Made by a program: the position numbers and the translations under genes. 29,774 bases of DNA from Neolecta irregularis DAH-3 (lineage: Eukaryota; Ascomycota; Neolectomycetes; Neolectales; Neolectaceae): positions 1 to 29,774 of the forward strand of contig LXFE01000118.1 in NCBI GenBank assembly GCA_001929475.1. Reading direction: 5' to 3'. Positions 21,962-29,774 of this stretch are shown here, piece after piece; the first letter of the stretch is position 1, and each line of letters opens with the position of its first letter. The notes beneath the pieces were generated by a model. It saw only the letters and a list, made by a program, of their open reading frames with translations, was not told the origin of the DNA and ran no database searches.

Positions 21962-23327
21962 TTACTTGCCGCGTTTCAGACTTTGCATACGGCGAAAGCT
22001 AACAAATGTACCTGCGGGTTGATGCGTGTCATTCGATATCGTGGAGTCTGCAGGCCCTATGGAGTTGGCGGGAGACGACTGGATAAAAGAAGGACCTGCC
22101 GCATCTTCTCCTATTCTTGAGGATTTAGTTACCATTTCCCATTCTGGCTCTTCAATTCCAGCCTGGTAATACTTTTTCAAAACCTTTCTGGCATTCGCAC
22201 GATTGTATATATTTGCCATTGTGTACGAAAAAGGAACTTCTGTCGTTGGATCATCATCATCTGAGCCTGCGCTGGGGGAAGAGGCCGTGGAATTTATCTG
22301 AGAAGGCGAACGTTTGCTCGTATGTTGTACGACATGAATTGCAGATTCCTGGTTTTTGGTGCGATTTTGTACACGATCATGACTAGTTTCCAAGCACGAT
22401 GGCTCCAAAATGCCGAAACTTGCCTCTGTGTGGGCAGGAACTGTGGGTGCTAGATGTTCATTTTCTAGAGGAACGATAGAACCCATAGCCAATTGGTTAA
22501 ATTTGAGGTCCAGGAAATCATCCATAACGAAAATAGGAATTTCAATGTCCAATCGTGGCGGGGTATCGGTAAACGATGGTAATTTTAGCACAGGAGGAAT
22601 TTCTGGCTGTTGCTTCATGTCTTTGGAAGAACTTTTTCTGTAAAAAGAGAAACGTCTCCTCAAAGCAGATCGAATTCTATTACTTTTTGACAACGCAGGT
22701 TTTGAAGAAACTGGGCTGATTGTGGTTTCCGATCCTTTACTGCTCTCTAGGGATGTGGAGCATGTATCGCTGAATGTACGAACTGCAAAATGAACCGCCG
22801 GAATAGACTCATCTCTCTGCAATATTTTGGGGGGAGTAGAGTTAAGTTTAGGAGAACCACGAGGACGAATGAGTGTAGTAGAACGACAGCGGTGGAGTTT
22901 TCGGTTTGTAGGGCTTTTCTTGAGATCTTGCAGAGATGCTGAACGGCATAGCTTGGTAAGAAGAGAAGGGGTTTGTTCTGTCATTTGAGTGTCCCAAAAG
23001 CTGAAAGGTTGTAGGAAATCCAAATAAAGAACCACGACACAAGCGATATATCGAATGGTAGCTATAAAAATGAGCGACCGATCAGAAAATAGAGTTGAAT
23101 GAGAGATGCCAAGGTCCTGCTTGGCATCCAAAAGTTGAAGCAGATAGTGGAAAGTGGCTGAGCACATCGCAAAGATCAACCTGTCAGAACAAGCGTCAGG
23201 GGTTTGAATAGCCTGGATTGACTGGTTTCATTGTTTCATGAAAACCGTGTTCATGGCAACATGTTTGTTGATCCGGCAAAGATTAAGCATACAACAGAAT
23301 AATTTCAACCAAGTTGATGATGTTCAT
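21962..23327 (-). CDS. Uncharacterised two-helix membrane protein with long cytosolic tail
   Basis: Exon 1 (23293-23327) joins exon 2 (21962-23180) across a 112-nt intron (GTATGC...CTGACAG), giving 417 codons. The join creates a first hydrophobic helix (VEIILLLIFAMCSATFHYLL). A second one follows near residue 55 (LIFIATIRYIACVVVLYLDF). The remaining ~340 residues are Ser/Pro-rich and basic, with RIRSALRRRFSFYRKSSS and a conserved-looking VPFSYTMANIYNRANARKVL near the C-terminus. No enzyme motif is seen and I do not recognise the family. A shorter protein could start at an ATG at 22984 and would lack both helices. The long start lies only 17 bp after the ATP19 stop codon on the same strand. 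Confidence 0.62.
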
Positions 23328-23344
23328 GGGACTGCAGAGTACTC

Positions 23345-23661
23345 CTAATGTGCTGGTGGGCTGCCAGCAGACAACTGAGCCTTACCGCCTTCACGTTTTA
23401 CGTAGTCGCTAAAATCAACAAAAATGCCAAAAAACCATACCGAATGAATGCCTCCTCTGCGCTGGAATTGGCAGTGATTTGAGGCTCCCCTGAAGATTTT
23501 TCTGCCGCATCAGCAGCTTTATTTCCCCGCATAGCAAGCCAGGATCCAACTCCTACAAGCGTAAGCGTGCCGATAGACAGCTAGATATATTCAGTGATAT
23601 TTCATGTCGATGTACTCACATATTCAGAGGCAATTCTCTTGCCGAATATGACGTAGGACAT
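23345..23661 (-). CDS. ATP19: ATP synthase subunit k (F1Fo dimer-associated)
   Basis: Small inner-membrane subunit associated with dimers of mitochondrial F1Fo-ATP synthase in fungi. Three exons (39-nt and 32-nt introns) give 81 codons. The N-terminus MSYVIFGKRIASEYLSIGTL is the family signature, followed by one membrane helix (LTLVGVGSWLAMRG) and a hydrophilic tail ending EEAFIRDYVKREGG. The length is slightly above that of the yeast protein. It is divergent from MRPS9 with 55 bp between start codons, which suggests a shared promoter for two mitochondrial proteins. Confidence 0.78.
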
Positions 23662-23716
23662 GGTGTTGAATATTTGCCGAGGAATTTCTTTTGACCTTTA
23701 GAACACCAGAATAACG
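23662..23716. promoter_or_regulatory. 55-bp divergent promoter, ATP19/MRPS9
   Basis: Entire space between two ATG codons on opposite strands. Both 5' UTRs and any core promoter must lie here or inside the neighbouring coding sequence. No TATA box was seen. Confidence 0.6.
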
Positions 23717-24804
23717 ATGGCCCTGACTCTGCACTATTACAGCAAGAAGTCTTTTTTTTCTGGTGCAAAACGCTTTCTTACCACAGAGTCTCAGACACAC
23801 TCTCGCGGTGACGCGAATAGACCTGGAAATCGACCCGATGGAATGAGCAGACAAGACGAAAAGATGGAACGAGCGCGTAGGATCCGGCGAGAGCAGATTG
23901 AGTGGAATATTACCCCAGAGAGTCCAGCTTACTTCTCTGGTCATGCAAAAGTATACGAGGATATAGCCGATTTGAGAGGAACGCTGCGACAATATGCCTC
24001 GTTTCCCGAATACGCAAAGTGTACGCAGACAACTCAGAGCGCTTTTGTCGAATCCCTCATCGATTCTACTACCAGAACTCCGCCTACTAATTGGATGCCA
24101 CTATCCGAATATCGAGCTACCGTTGGAGGAGCGAAAGTGTCATCGTCTGTTTACGGAAAACTCACCGACGTCTTGGGAAAGTTGAATCGGAAACACCGTC
24201 AATTTTTACCTGAAGATATAGCAAAGTTAATTGAGTCGTATCGAAGGCCTTCAGTAGACAACGTTAATGCTGGTAAATACGAAGGACCTGATCACTGGGG
24301 ACGGACATATGGTCTTGGACGACGCAAAACCGCCACTGCTCGAGCGTGGATCGTTGAGGGAGAAGGAATGGTCATGGTAAATGGGAAATTACTGGGTGAT
24401 GTGTTCGGCAAACTTAGCGATCGCGAAGAAGTCATTTGGCCGCTTAAAGTTCTTGACCAACGAGAGAACTTTAATGTGTGGGCAATAACCAGCGGCGGAG
24501 GCACAACTGGTATTGTCTACCTTTAGCTACGTGAATCTAAATTCAAGGTCAAGCACAGGCAATCAAGCTAGCAATAGCGAGAGCTCTCTTGCAACGCAAT
24601 CCATTCTGGAAGCAAGTCCTTAGAAAAGGTTGGATTTCTCATTTAGATACCACTCACTCGTTTAGCTGGTTCCGTTACTCGAGATTCACGCAAGGTCGAA
24701 CGGAAGAAACCCGGTCAAGCAAAAGGTTGCCTCTCTCAGTCGTCCTTGATGTACTGGCTAATTCATTTCCAGCACGAAAGAAGTATACCTGGGTCAAACG
24801 TTAA
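23717..24804 (+). CDS. MRPS9: Mitochondrial ribosomal protein uS9m
   Basis: Protein of the mitochondrial small ribosomal subunit. Four exons (introns 24510-24547, 24629-24665, 24726-24772) give 321 codons. A basic Ser-rich N-terminus (MALTLHYYSKKSFFSGAKRF) serves as a likely matrix presequence. The uS9 domain is in the C-terminal half: YGLGRRKTATARAWI, MVMVNGKLLGDVFGKL, WAITSGGGTTGQAQAI, KLAIARALLQ, TRDSRKVERKKPGQAKARKK and the conserved last residues YTWVKR. The C-terminal KR reaches the P-site tRNA in bacterial uS9. The long N-terminal extension is usual for fungal mitochondrial uS9. It is divergent from ATP19. Confidence 0.92.
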
Positions 24805-25049
24805 AAGCTTTATTCTTTGGACAAGGATTATATTTTCTGCAGCCACAGTTTGCATCGTTTCAGCATGTCACTACGAAATTGCTTATAGTTCTAAAGAGGA
24901 ATGAGATTATAATGTATTTTCAGTGAATCCCGTATTTCTTGGGCCCATGTTTGTCAAAATTTGCTCCTTTAAGCCTGAATTAGCGGCCTTTATTACTTTG
25001 TGAAAAGTCGGCGACTCACCGCCAAGGTTGTTTGCTCATATTCAAGACG

Positions 25050-26662
25050 ATGGCGCCTTTTGGAAAACTCTATACCTTCGAGGTATGCGTAGACTCCTAA
25101 ACAACCCTGGGCTTATCATTCAAGGACAATGCCCGGTCAATCGCTCCTCGAATCGTAGCTCGGGAGAATGACTTGGAAATCCAGATTATCCCAACACAGC
25201 CAGGCAACGTAAATTCTGCATATCTCGAGAAATTCCCAATGGGAAAGGTACCCTCTTTTAGATGGAAACTTTGTGTTGATGAAGATACCTGCCTTTGAAT
25301 CGGCCGATGGATTTCAACTCCATGAAACCATCGCAATAACGCTTTACTGTAAGAGATTTTCTCCTCTTCTACTCAGTTCAATTACATATGATGAGTGTTT
25401 TTTACACAGTTATCCCTGGCTGAACTACTGTTGACAACATACTTCACTGATAATTCCATCTCTATCCTACCTTTTCTTTCATTGCGTTCTATACTGATCT
25501 CGTAGTTGCCGCTCAGAACGAGAAATGTACTCTTCTCGGAAAGACCAAAGAGGAATACGCTTCTATAATTCAGTGGATGTCTTTTGCAAACTCTGAAGTT
25601 CTTCCCAATATCGCCGCTTGGTTCCGACCTCTTTCTGGTCTTCAGCCCTACAACAAGAAAGACGTGCAAACCGCTCAAGAGAAGGTTAATAAAATTGCTA
25701 CCATTTTGGAGAAGAAACTAAAGTCTTGCACTTTTCTTGTCGGAGAACGATATTCTCTTGCGGATATTGTTATGGCTGCTCATATGACTCGAGGATTTGA
25801 AAGGGCAAGGTTGAGTACACTTCACTTTTTCTCACAAGACAGGTCCTTGATGCCGAATGGCGAAGACAGCATCCCTGTATTACCCGTTGGTATTTAACTG
25901 CTCGAAATCAACCAAGCTACAGAAAAGTCGCCGATGAACCCAAGCTCGTCGAGCAAGCCATCCAATATTCTCCTCCCAAGAAAGAGGTCAAGAAGGAGGT
26001 TTCCAAAGCTGCTGCTCAACCCAAGCCTACCGATGCGGAAGAAGAGGACGATATGCCCAAGGAAGAGCCCAAGGCCAAACATCCACTTGAGGCTCTCGGA
26101 AAGCCAAATCTCGCTCTTGATGAATGGAAGCGCTTCTATTCTAACAATGAGACGCGACCTGATGCTCTCGAATGGTTCTGGAAGAACTTTGATTCTTCTG
26201 ATTACAGCTTATACCGGGTCGACTATAAGGTTTATCTCCGCATCGCAGTGTAGCTGATCAAACCAGTACAATCACGAGTTAACCCAAGTATTCATGAGTG
26301 GAAATCTTGTTGGCGGTTTGTATGCCCGGCTTGAAGCAAGTCGAAAGGTATCCCAATTCTCCAGAATTTCGCTCACGCTCGTAGTACTTGTTCGGAAGCA
26401 TGGGTGTTTATGGCACTAATAACGATAATTTGATCAGTGGTGTTTTCATGGTACGTGGTAATGATTATTTACACGCGTTCGAAGTTGCACCGGATTATGG
26501 TATATTTCTTGTATCATACATACTAACCATTACTCAGAGAGCTATTCCTTTAAGAAGCTCAACCCATCCAACTCTCAAGATATGGCATTTGTTGAAGGCT
26601 GTTGGGCCTGGGACAACTCTGTTGATGGAAAATCTTATGCTGACGGAAAGGTGTTCAAGTAG
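25050..26662 (+). CDS. TEF4: Translation elongation factor eEF1B gamma
   Basis: Gamma subunit of the eEF1B exchange factor complex, which recharges eEF1A with GTP. Eight exons give 408 codons with introns at 25083-25124, 25248-25284, 25349-25505, 25805-25842, 26230-26266, 26348-26384 and 26500-26537. The N-terminal half is a GST-like domain (GKLYTFEDNARSIAPRIVAR, FPMGKIPAFESADGFQL, LGKTKEEYASIIQWMSF, RYSLADIVMAAHMTRGFE). A Lys/Glu-rich linker (SPPKKEVKKEVSKAAAQPKP) follows, then the conserved C-terminal domain (HPLEALGKPNLALDEWKRFY, EWFWKNFDSSDYSLYRVDYK, FMSGNLVGGLYARLE, AFVEGCWAWDNSVDGKSYAD). The third intron is by far the longest and holds a C/D snoRNA. Confidence 0.94.
25380..25455 (+). 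ncRNA. snR38: Intronic C/D box snoRNA, snR38-like
   Basis: Lies in intron 3 of the eEF1B-gamma gene. The terminal stem AATTA (25380-25384) pairs with TAATT (25451-25455). C box ATGATGA is at 25388-25394, D' box CTGA at 25420-25423 and D box CTGA at 25447-25450; C' is weak. The guide upstream of D', CAGTTATCCCTG (25407-25418), is the reverse complement of the large-subunit rRNA peptidyl-transferase sequence CAGGGATAACTG. Counting five nucleotides from D' points to the middle G of GGG, which corresponds to yeast Gm2815. In budding yeast snR38 modifies that nucleotide and is encoded in the TEF4 intron (established knowledge), so host gene, guide and target all agree. Confidence 0.85.
25805..25842 (+). 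other. GC-AG intron in the eEF1B-gamma gene
   Basis: A 38-nt intron with donor GCAAGG and acceptor AAGACAG gives GFERVLDAEW, matching the family length. A GT alternative (29 nt, GTTGAG...CACAAG) also keeps the frame but is very short and adds three residues. Confidence 0.6.
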
Positions 26663-26751
26663 ATTGAATCCGTTTATAGTCCCTAAATACTGTTTATAAA
26701 AGTATTTGCCCTTGACGCCCCGAAACTATATGTTATGCTATAACCTGCCTA

Positions 26752-27370
26752 TTATTGCGGTCTGCTATACGGAAGACGCCGCTTCTCCTTTGAACTATTC
26801 TTCTTCCGTCTTCGTTCCAGAGCTTTTTCTAGAGCACTTGTTCCCTGCAGATAATTGAATTTGTCTTGTAGAATGAGCATTTTCTGGTCCGCTGAATGGT
26901 CAGTAAGACAAGAATTGTAGAAATTTTACATTTCTTCAAGAAGAACGGCTTCTTTCCATTCTTGACTAGCTCTCGTTCCTTTGCCTTTTGTTCTCGCAGA
27001 ATCTCTTCGGCCCTATTCTTATCCTCTCTGGCCTTTTGACGCGATTCCTGGAGGTCAAAAGAAGATTAGATGCGATAGACACCATTGAACGCAGAGTATT
27101 TTGTAACCTGTCGCGCTCTTCTGGAATCTTTGTCTGTTTAATCTGCTTCCTGATCATCTCAATTTCTGTTTTCTGGTATTCTTGCAGGAAAGCATAGTTC
27201 TTTGTATGGCGATTGTCCTCAACCTGGGCGGACGACGAATCAAACCGCGGGTCTCTCCTCTCGATCTTAGGGACATGAACAGCTTGTCGTCTACGCGGTT
27301 GGGGTTTTTTGCTGGAAGTCTCCATAGGCGCATGCTTGCTTGATCGTGGTGCTGCAGATTTCAGTGTCAT
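26752..27370 (-). CDS. RRP36: rRNA biogenesis protein Rrp36
   Basis: Nucleolar component of the SSU processome/90S pre-ribosome, required for early 18S rRNA processing. Three exons give 181 codons (35-nt and 38-nt introns). Family blocks are SSKHAPMETSSKKPQPRRRQ, KIERRDPRFDSSS, NYAFLQEYQKTEIEMIRKQI, ESRQKAREDKNRAEEIL, ELVKNGKKPFFLKKSDQK and the basic end ERRRKKNSSKEKRRLPY. The acidic N-terminal region found in longer homologues is missing; the ATG used is the first one in frame. It is convergent with the eEF1B-gamma gene (89 bp apart) and divergent from the phosphatase gene (57 bp between starts). Confidence 0.92.
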
Positions 27371-27427
27371 TCTGAGTCTGTTTTTGAAGTGGTGTGGCTA
27401 AAAAGTTACCGCCCAAAAAATACTTCA
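27371..27427. promoter_or_regulatory. 57-bp divergent promoter, RRP36/phosphatase
   Basis: Complete space between two opposed start codons. It contains an A-rich stretch (CCCAAAAAATACTT) on the phosphatase side and no TATA box. Confidence 0.55.
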
Positions 27428-28458
27428 ATGCTGACTCGTCTGCAACGAATGACTGGACGCGCGTTCGGTCCTGTTCGAAAATCTTCTCACCGCTGTAACT
27501 CATCGTATTCGTTTGAAGAAGATGTTCCGCGATATGTTCCTCCTGGGAGAAGAGGACAGAATGTGCAGGAACATGAATCACGACCGCGCAGTTATGGAAG
27601 AGGAGAAACAGATTCAAAACCTCGTTCTGCTCGACGGTTCTTCGTTTTATTAGGATTTCCTGACTGTTTAGGTCGAAAGGGCGCCTTTGTCGCCAACTGG
27701 ATGTGAATTTCCAACCGCCGCTTATTGTTGAATACAGCAATCACGACCTGCCGATGCCCTTTCCTCGAATCGGCATACCTGCGCCAAAACCGAGTGATCA
27801 GTACTTGACAGGCGCAATGGAAGAACCGAAACGGCTAGACTTGCCGTCGTCGTCGCATTTGCTGATCCTCGACCTAAACGGGACTCTTCTTTACAGAGAC
27901 AAGTCTGATCCGCACAGAGGAAGCACTAAACCATATCCGCGTCCGCATCTCAAGGAGTTTATCAACTATGTTCTTGCAAACTTTAAAGTCATGATCTGGT
28001 CCTCGGCGACGCCTGTGAATGTACAGGCTATGATCAACGACTGCTTCACCCACGAGCAACGCGAGCAGCTTGTTGCAGTTTGGTCGCGGGATACGCTTGG
28101 TCTGACGCCGATGGAATACAAGAAAAAGGTCAAAACCTTCAAATTGCTTCCCAAAGTATGGAGATACCCGTCATTTCAGGGCCAGGTCGGACCTTGGTCA
28201 CAAAAAACTACCATATTGCTAGACGACTCGTTCATAAAGGCACAGGCTCAGCCATACAACCACGTCGAAGTACCCGAATACAATGCGCAGAGACTGCAGG
28301 AGGGAAACGATACAGTATTGCGACAAGTGGCCGGCTATCTCGAGGAATTACGATACCAAGAAAACGTTAGTGCATTCATACGGACAAAAAAGTTTGAAGT
28401 AGGACAAGGATGGGCAAACGATGTTTTATTCATGGATAACGATTTATCTGCGCCATGA
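27428..28458 (+). CDS. NIF/FCP1-like HAD phosphatase domain protein
   Basis: Two exons around a 35-nt intron (27637-27671) give 331 codons. The catalytic domain starts near residue 140 with [13 protein letters not shown], the DxDxT-type motif I of NIF (NLI-interacting factor)/FCP1 phosphatases, but with Asn in place of the second Asp. Further blocks are [20 protein letters not shown] followed by SSATPVN (motif II), and [20 protein letters not shown], which holds the DD of motif III. The first ~45 residues are basic with few acidic residues ([20 protein letters not shown]), so mitochondrial import is possible. The substrate is unknown. The 3' end overlaps the coding end of KAE1 by 15 bp on the opposite strand. 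Confidence 0.82.
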
Positions 28459-29665
28459 TACATGAACCTGGTCTGTTCGAAATCTCTGTGTACATCTAGA
28501 CTCTGCAATAGGCGTTTGTAATCCTGTTTTGAACGCAAGTAATCCCGCATGGGCTATCATAATGCCGTTGTCGATACAGAATCTAGATATTAAAATGTGG
28601 AATATACCAACTTGCCTTTCGTCAGTTGCGAAAACTGCTCCTCCTCGCTCCGTGGCCATCATAGCCATCATTTCTTGTAATCGTTCGTTGCAGCCCACAC
28701 CTCCCACAATCAACACCTCTTGACTGCCAACATGTGCCATGGCTCTCTCAGTAATCTCAACAAGCATGGCGAATATTGTTTCTTGTAATGTAAAACACAA
28801 GTCTTCCTTGGTAATGAGAGCGCCATCAGATTCGCTCTTCAAGGTCTTCCGTAACATCAAAGATGCATATGAGTCTACTCTTTCAAGGATGCCAGTGAAG
28901 GAACAATCCATTCCTTTGACTGCGTACGGCAGATCCACGAAACGAGAACCGCTACACACATTTATACATGTCTTCCCTGTAGACATACCGTTTAGCATAC
29001 TGCTCAATGTTATAGCCAGGACTGGGATCATTTGGCAAATTGATGGTTCGCGCAAAGCGGTCTAGGCAGTTCCCAACAGCAATATCGAGTGTTTCTCCAA
29101 ATATTCGGTATCTCTGGTCAGTTGTTCTAATACTGCGACGCACCGTTGTTTTGAATACGCAATGACCTGAGTATTTCCTCCGCTCACATACAAAACTATT
29201 GGATTTTCAGCCCCTGTGATCTCACGCCCCATTTCAATGTCTATATTGAGAGTTATTCATAAATATTCCCAGGCGAAATACGTCCGACACAATGATTGAC
29301 TCCCACAAGTGGTTTCCTCCATAAAAGTGACAATGTTCTCGCAACTAGAGCAACAGATTGTAAAGGAGCGCCCATCCCAGGTCCTTTTGATCAGGAAAAC
29401 ACGCAGTTGACGTACCTTGAGTGAAGCATATACAATCAATGTCATTTGGCGTGATTCCACTTTCTTGCAAAGCTGTCTTTACTAGCTTGTTCGCCCACTC
29501 TCTGTGGTGTTGTGCAGTATCCCTCGGTAGGAATCCTTGACCGGGCGGCGTTATATATGTATGTCTGATATTCGCAAGAATTTCTGCTCGACCATTTGGG
29601 TAAGGATGACGGATTATCCCAACACCAATTTTATTGGCAGAGCCCTCAAGACCAATCGCGATCAT
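28444..29665 (-). CDS. KAE1: Kae1, tRNA t6A synthesis (EKC/KEOPS complex)
   Basis: Catalytic subunit of KEOPS, which transfers the threonylcarbamoyl group to A37 of ANN-decoding tRNAs. Six exons give 348 codons, the usual length. It starts [17 protein letters not shown], then shows [29 protein letters not shown], the metal-binding VNHCVGHIEMGR with its two His residues, [81 protein letters not shown] and the C-terminal [16 protein letters not shown]. All ASKHA active-site blocks are intact. The last intron has a GC donor. The next gene starts 55 bp away in the opposite direction. Confidence 0.95.
28583..28615 (-). other. GC-AG intron in KAE1
   Basis: A 33-nt intron with the classical strong GC donor AG/GCAAGT and acceptor ATCTAG. 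It is the only join that yields the invariant ATDERFCIDNG sequence. Confidence 0.85.
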
Positions 29666-29720
29666 TGTATCAAATCACCTCTCCCGGTACTATCAACGAT
29701 ATCACAAGTCTGTGTTCAAT
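29666..29720. promoter_or_regulatory. 55-bp divergent promoter, KAE1/unknown gene
   Basis: Space between the KAE1 ATG and the opposed ATG at 29721. No TATA box or other known motif was seen. Confidence 0.5.
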
Positions 29721-29774
29721 ATGTCTGGCAGAATCAAAGGCTTATCGGAGCTTGTTTCGGATCAACTTGGTCAG
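29721..29774 (+). CDS. Start of an unidentified gene, cut by the window edge
   Basis: Begins MSGRIKGLSELVSDQLGQ and runs off the right edge. Eighteen residues are too few to assign it. It is supported by an in-frame ATG at the same ~55-bp spacing from KAE1 as in two other divergent pairs here. Confidence 0.45.
   Translation, partial: MSGRIKGLSELVSDQLGQ

Noticed and set aside
25447-25450. Second guide upstream of the D box of the intronic snoRNA
   Set aside because: The sequence before this D box gave no rRNA match I could recognise, so only the D' guide is claimed.

Overview
This window is a piece of a eukaryotic nuclear genome, almost certainly an ascomycete fungus. The genes are split by many tiny introns (mostly 33-50 nt) with fungal-type acceptors and CTAAY/CTGAY branch sites. 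The products match fungal families: an ALE1-type acyltransferase, EPL1, a Mit1-type remodeller, ATP synthase subunit k and eEF1B-gamma. The Mit1 architecture, high intron load and roughly 40-45% GC suggest an early-diverging (Taphrinomycotina-like) ascomycete; that placement is a guess.

Layout. 1-700: a short unassigned reading frame. 706-3879: lysophospholipid acyltransferase ALE1 and GET4. 3992-5179: a small unknown gene, then a ~700 bp element with terminal inverted repeats filling the divergent promoter it shares with MSW1. 5180-10024: mitochondrial tryptophanyl-tRNA synthetase and two unassigned genes. 10216-14893: the chromatin remodeller MIT1 (minus). 15256-18523: a JMJD4-like hydroxylase gene whose frame looks broken, meeting EPL1 (NuA4) tail to tail. 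19083-23327: calcineurin B and two unassigned fungal genes, one encoding a two-helix membrane protein. 23345-24804: ATP19 and MRPS9, divergent and both mitochondrial. 25050-26662: eEF1B-gamma with a C/D snoRNA in its longest intron. 26752-29774: RRP36, an NIF/FCP1-like phosphatase, KAE1 and the first codons of another gene.

Joining the exons by GT-AG or GC-AG rules gave reading frames divisible by three for ALE1, GET4, the 3992-4393 gene, MSW1, the 8469-10024 gene, CNB1, the 19909-20895 gene, the 21962-23327 gene, ATP19, MRPS9, eEF1B-gamma, RRP36, the phosphatase and KAE1, which supports those models. MIT1 and EPL1 were followed exon by exon, but their total length was not summed.

The genome is compact. 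Three divergent pairs have start codons separated by only 55, 57 and 55 bp, and two convergent pairs are 3 bp apart or overlap by 15 bp. No tRNA, rRNA or CRISPR was seen. The strongest discovery candidates are the intronic snR38-like snoRNA in the eEF1B-gamma gene, the inverted-repeat element wedged into a divergent promoter, the set of GC-AG introns, the 12-nt exon of CNB1 and the disrupted JMJD4-like gene.
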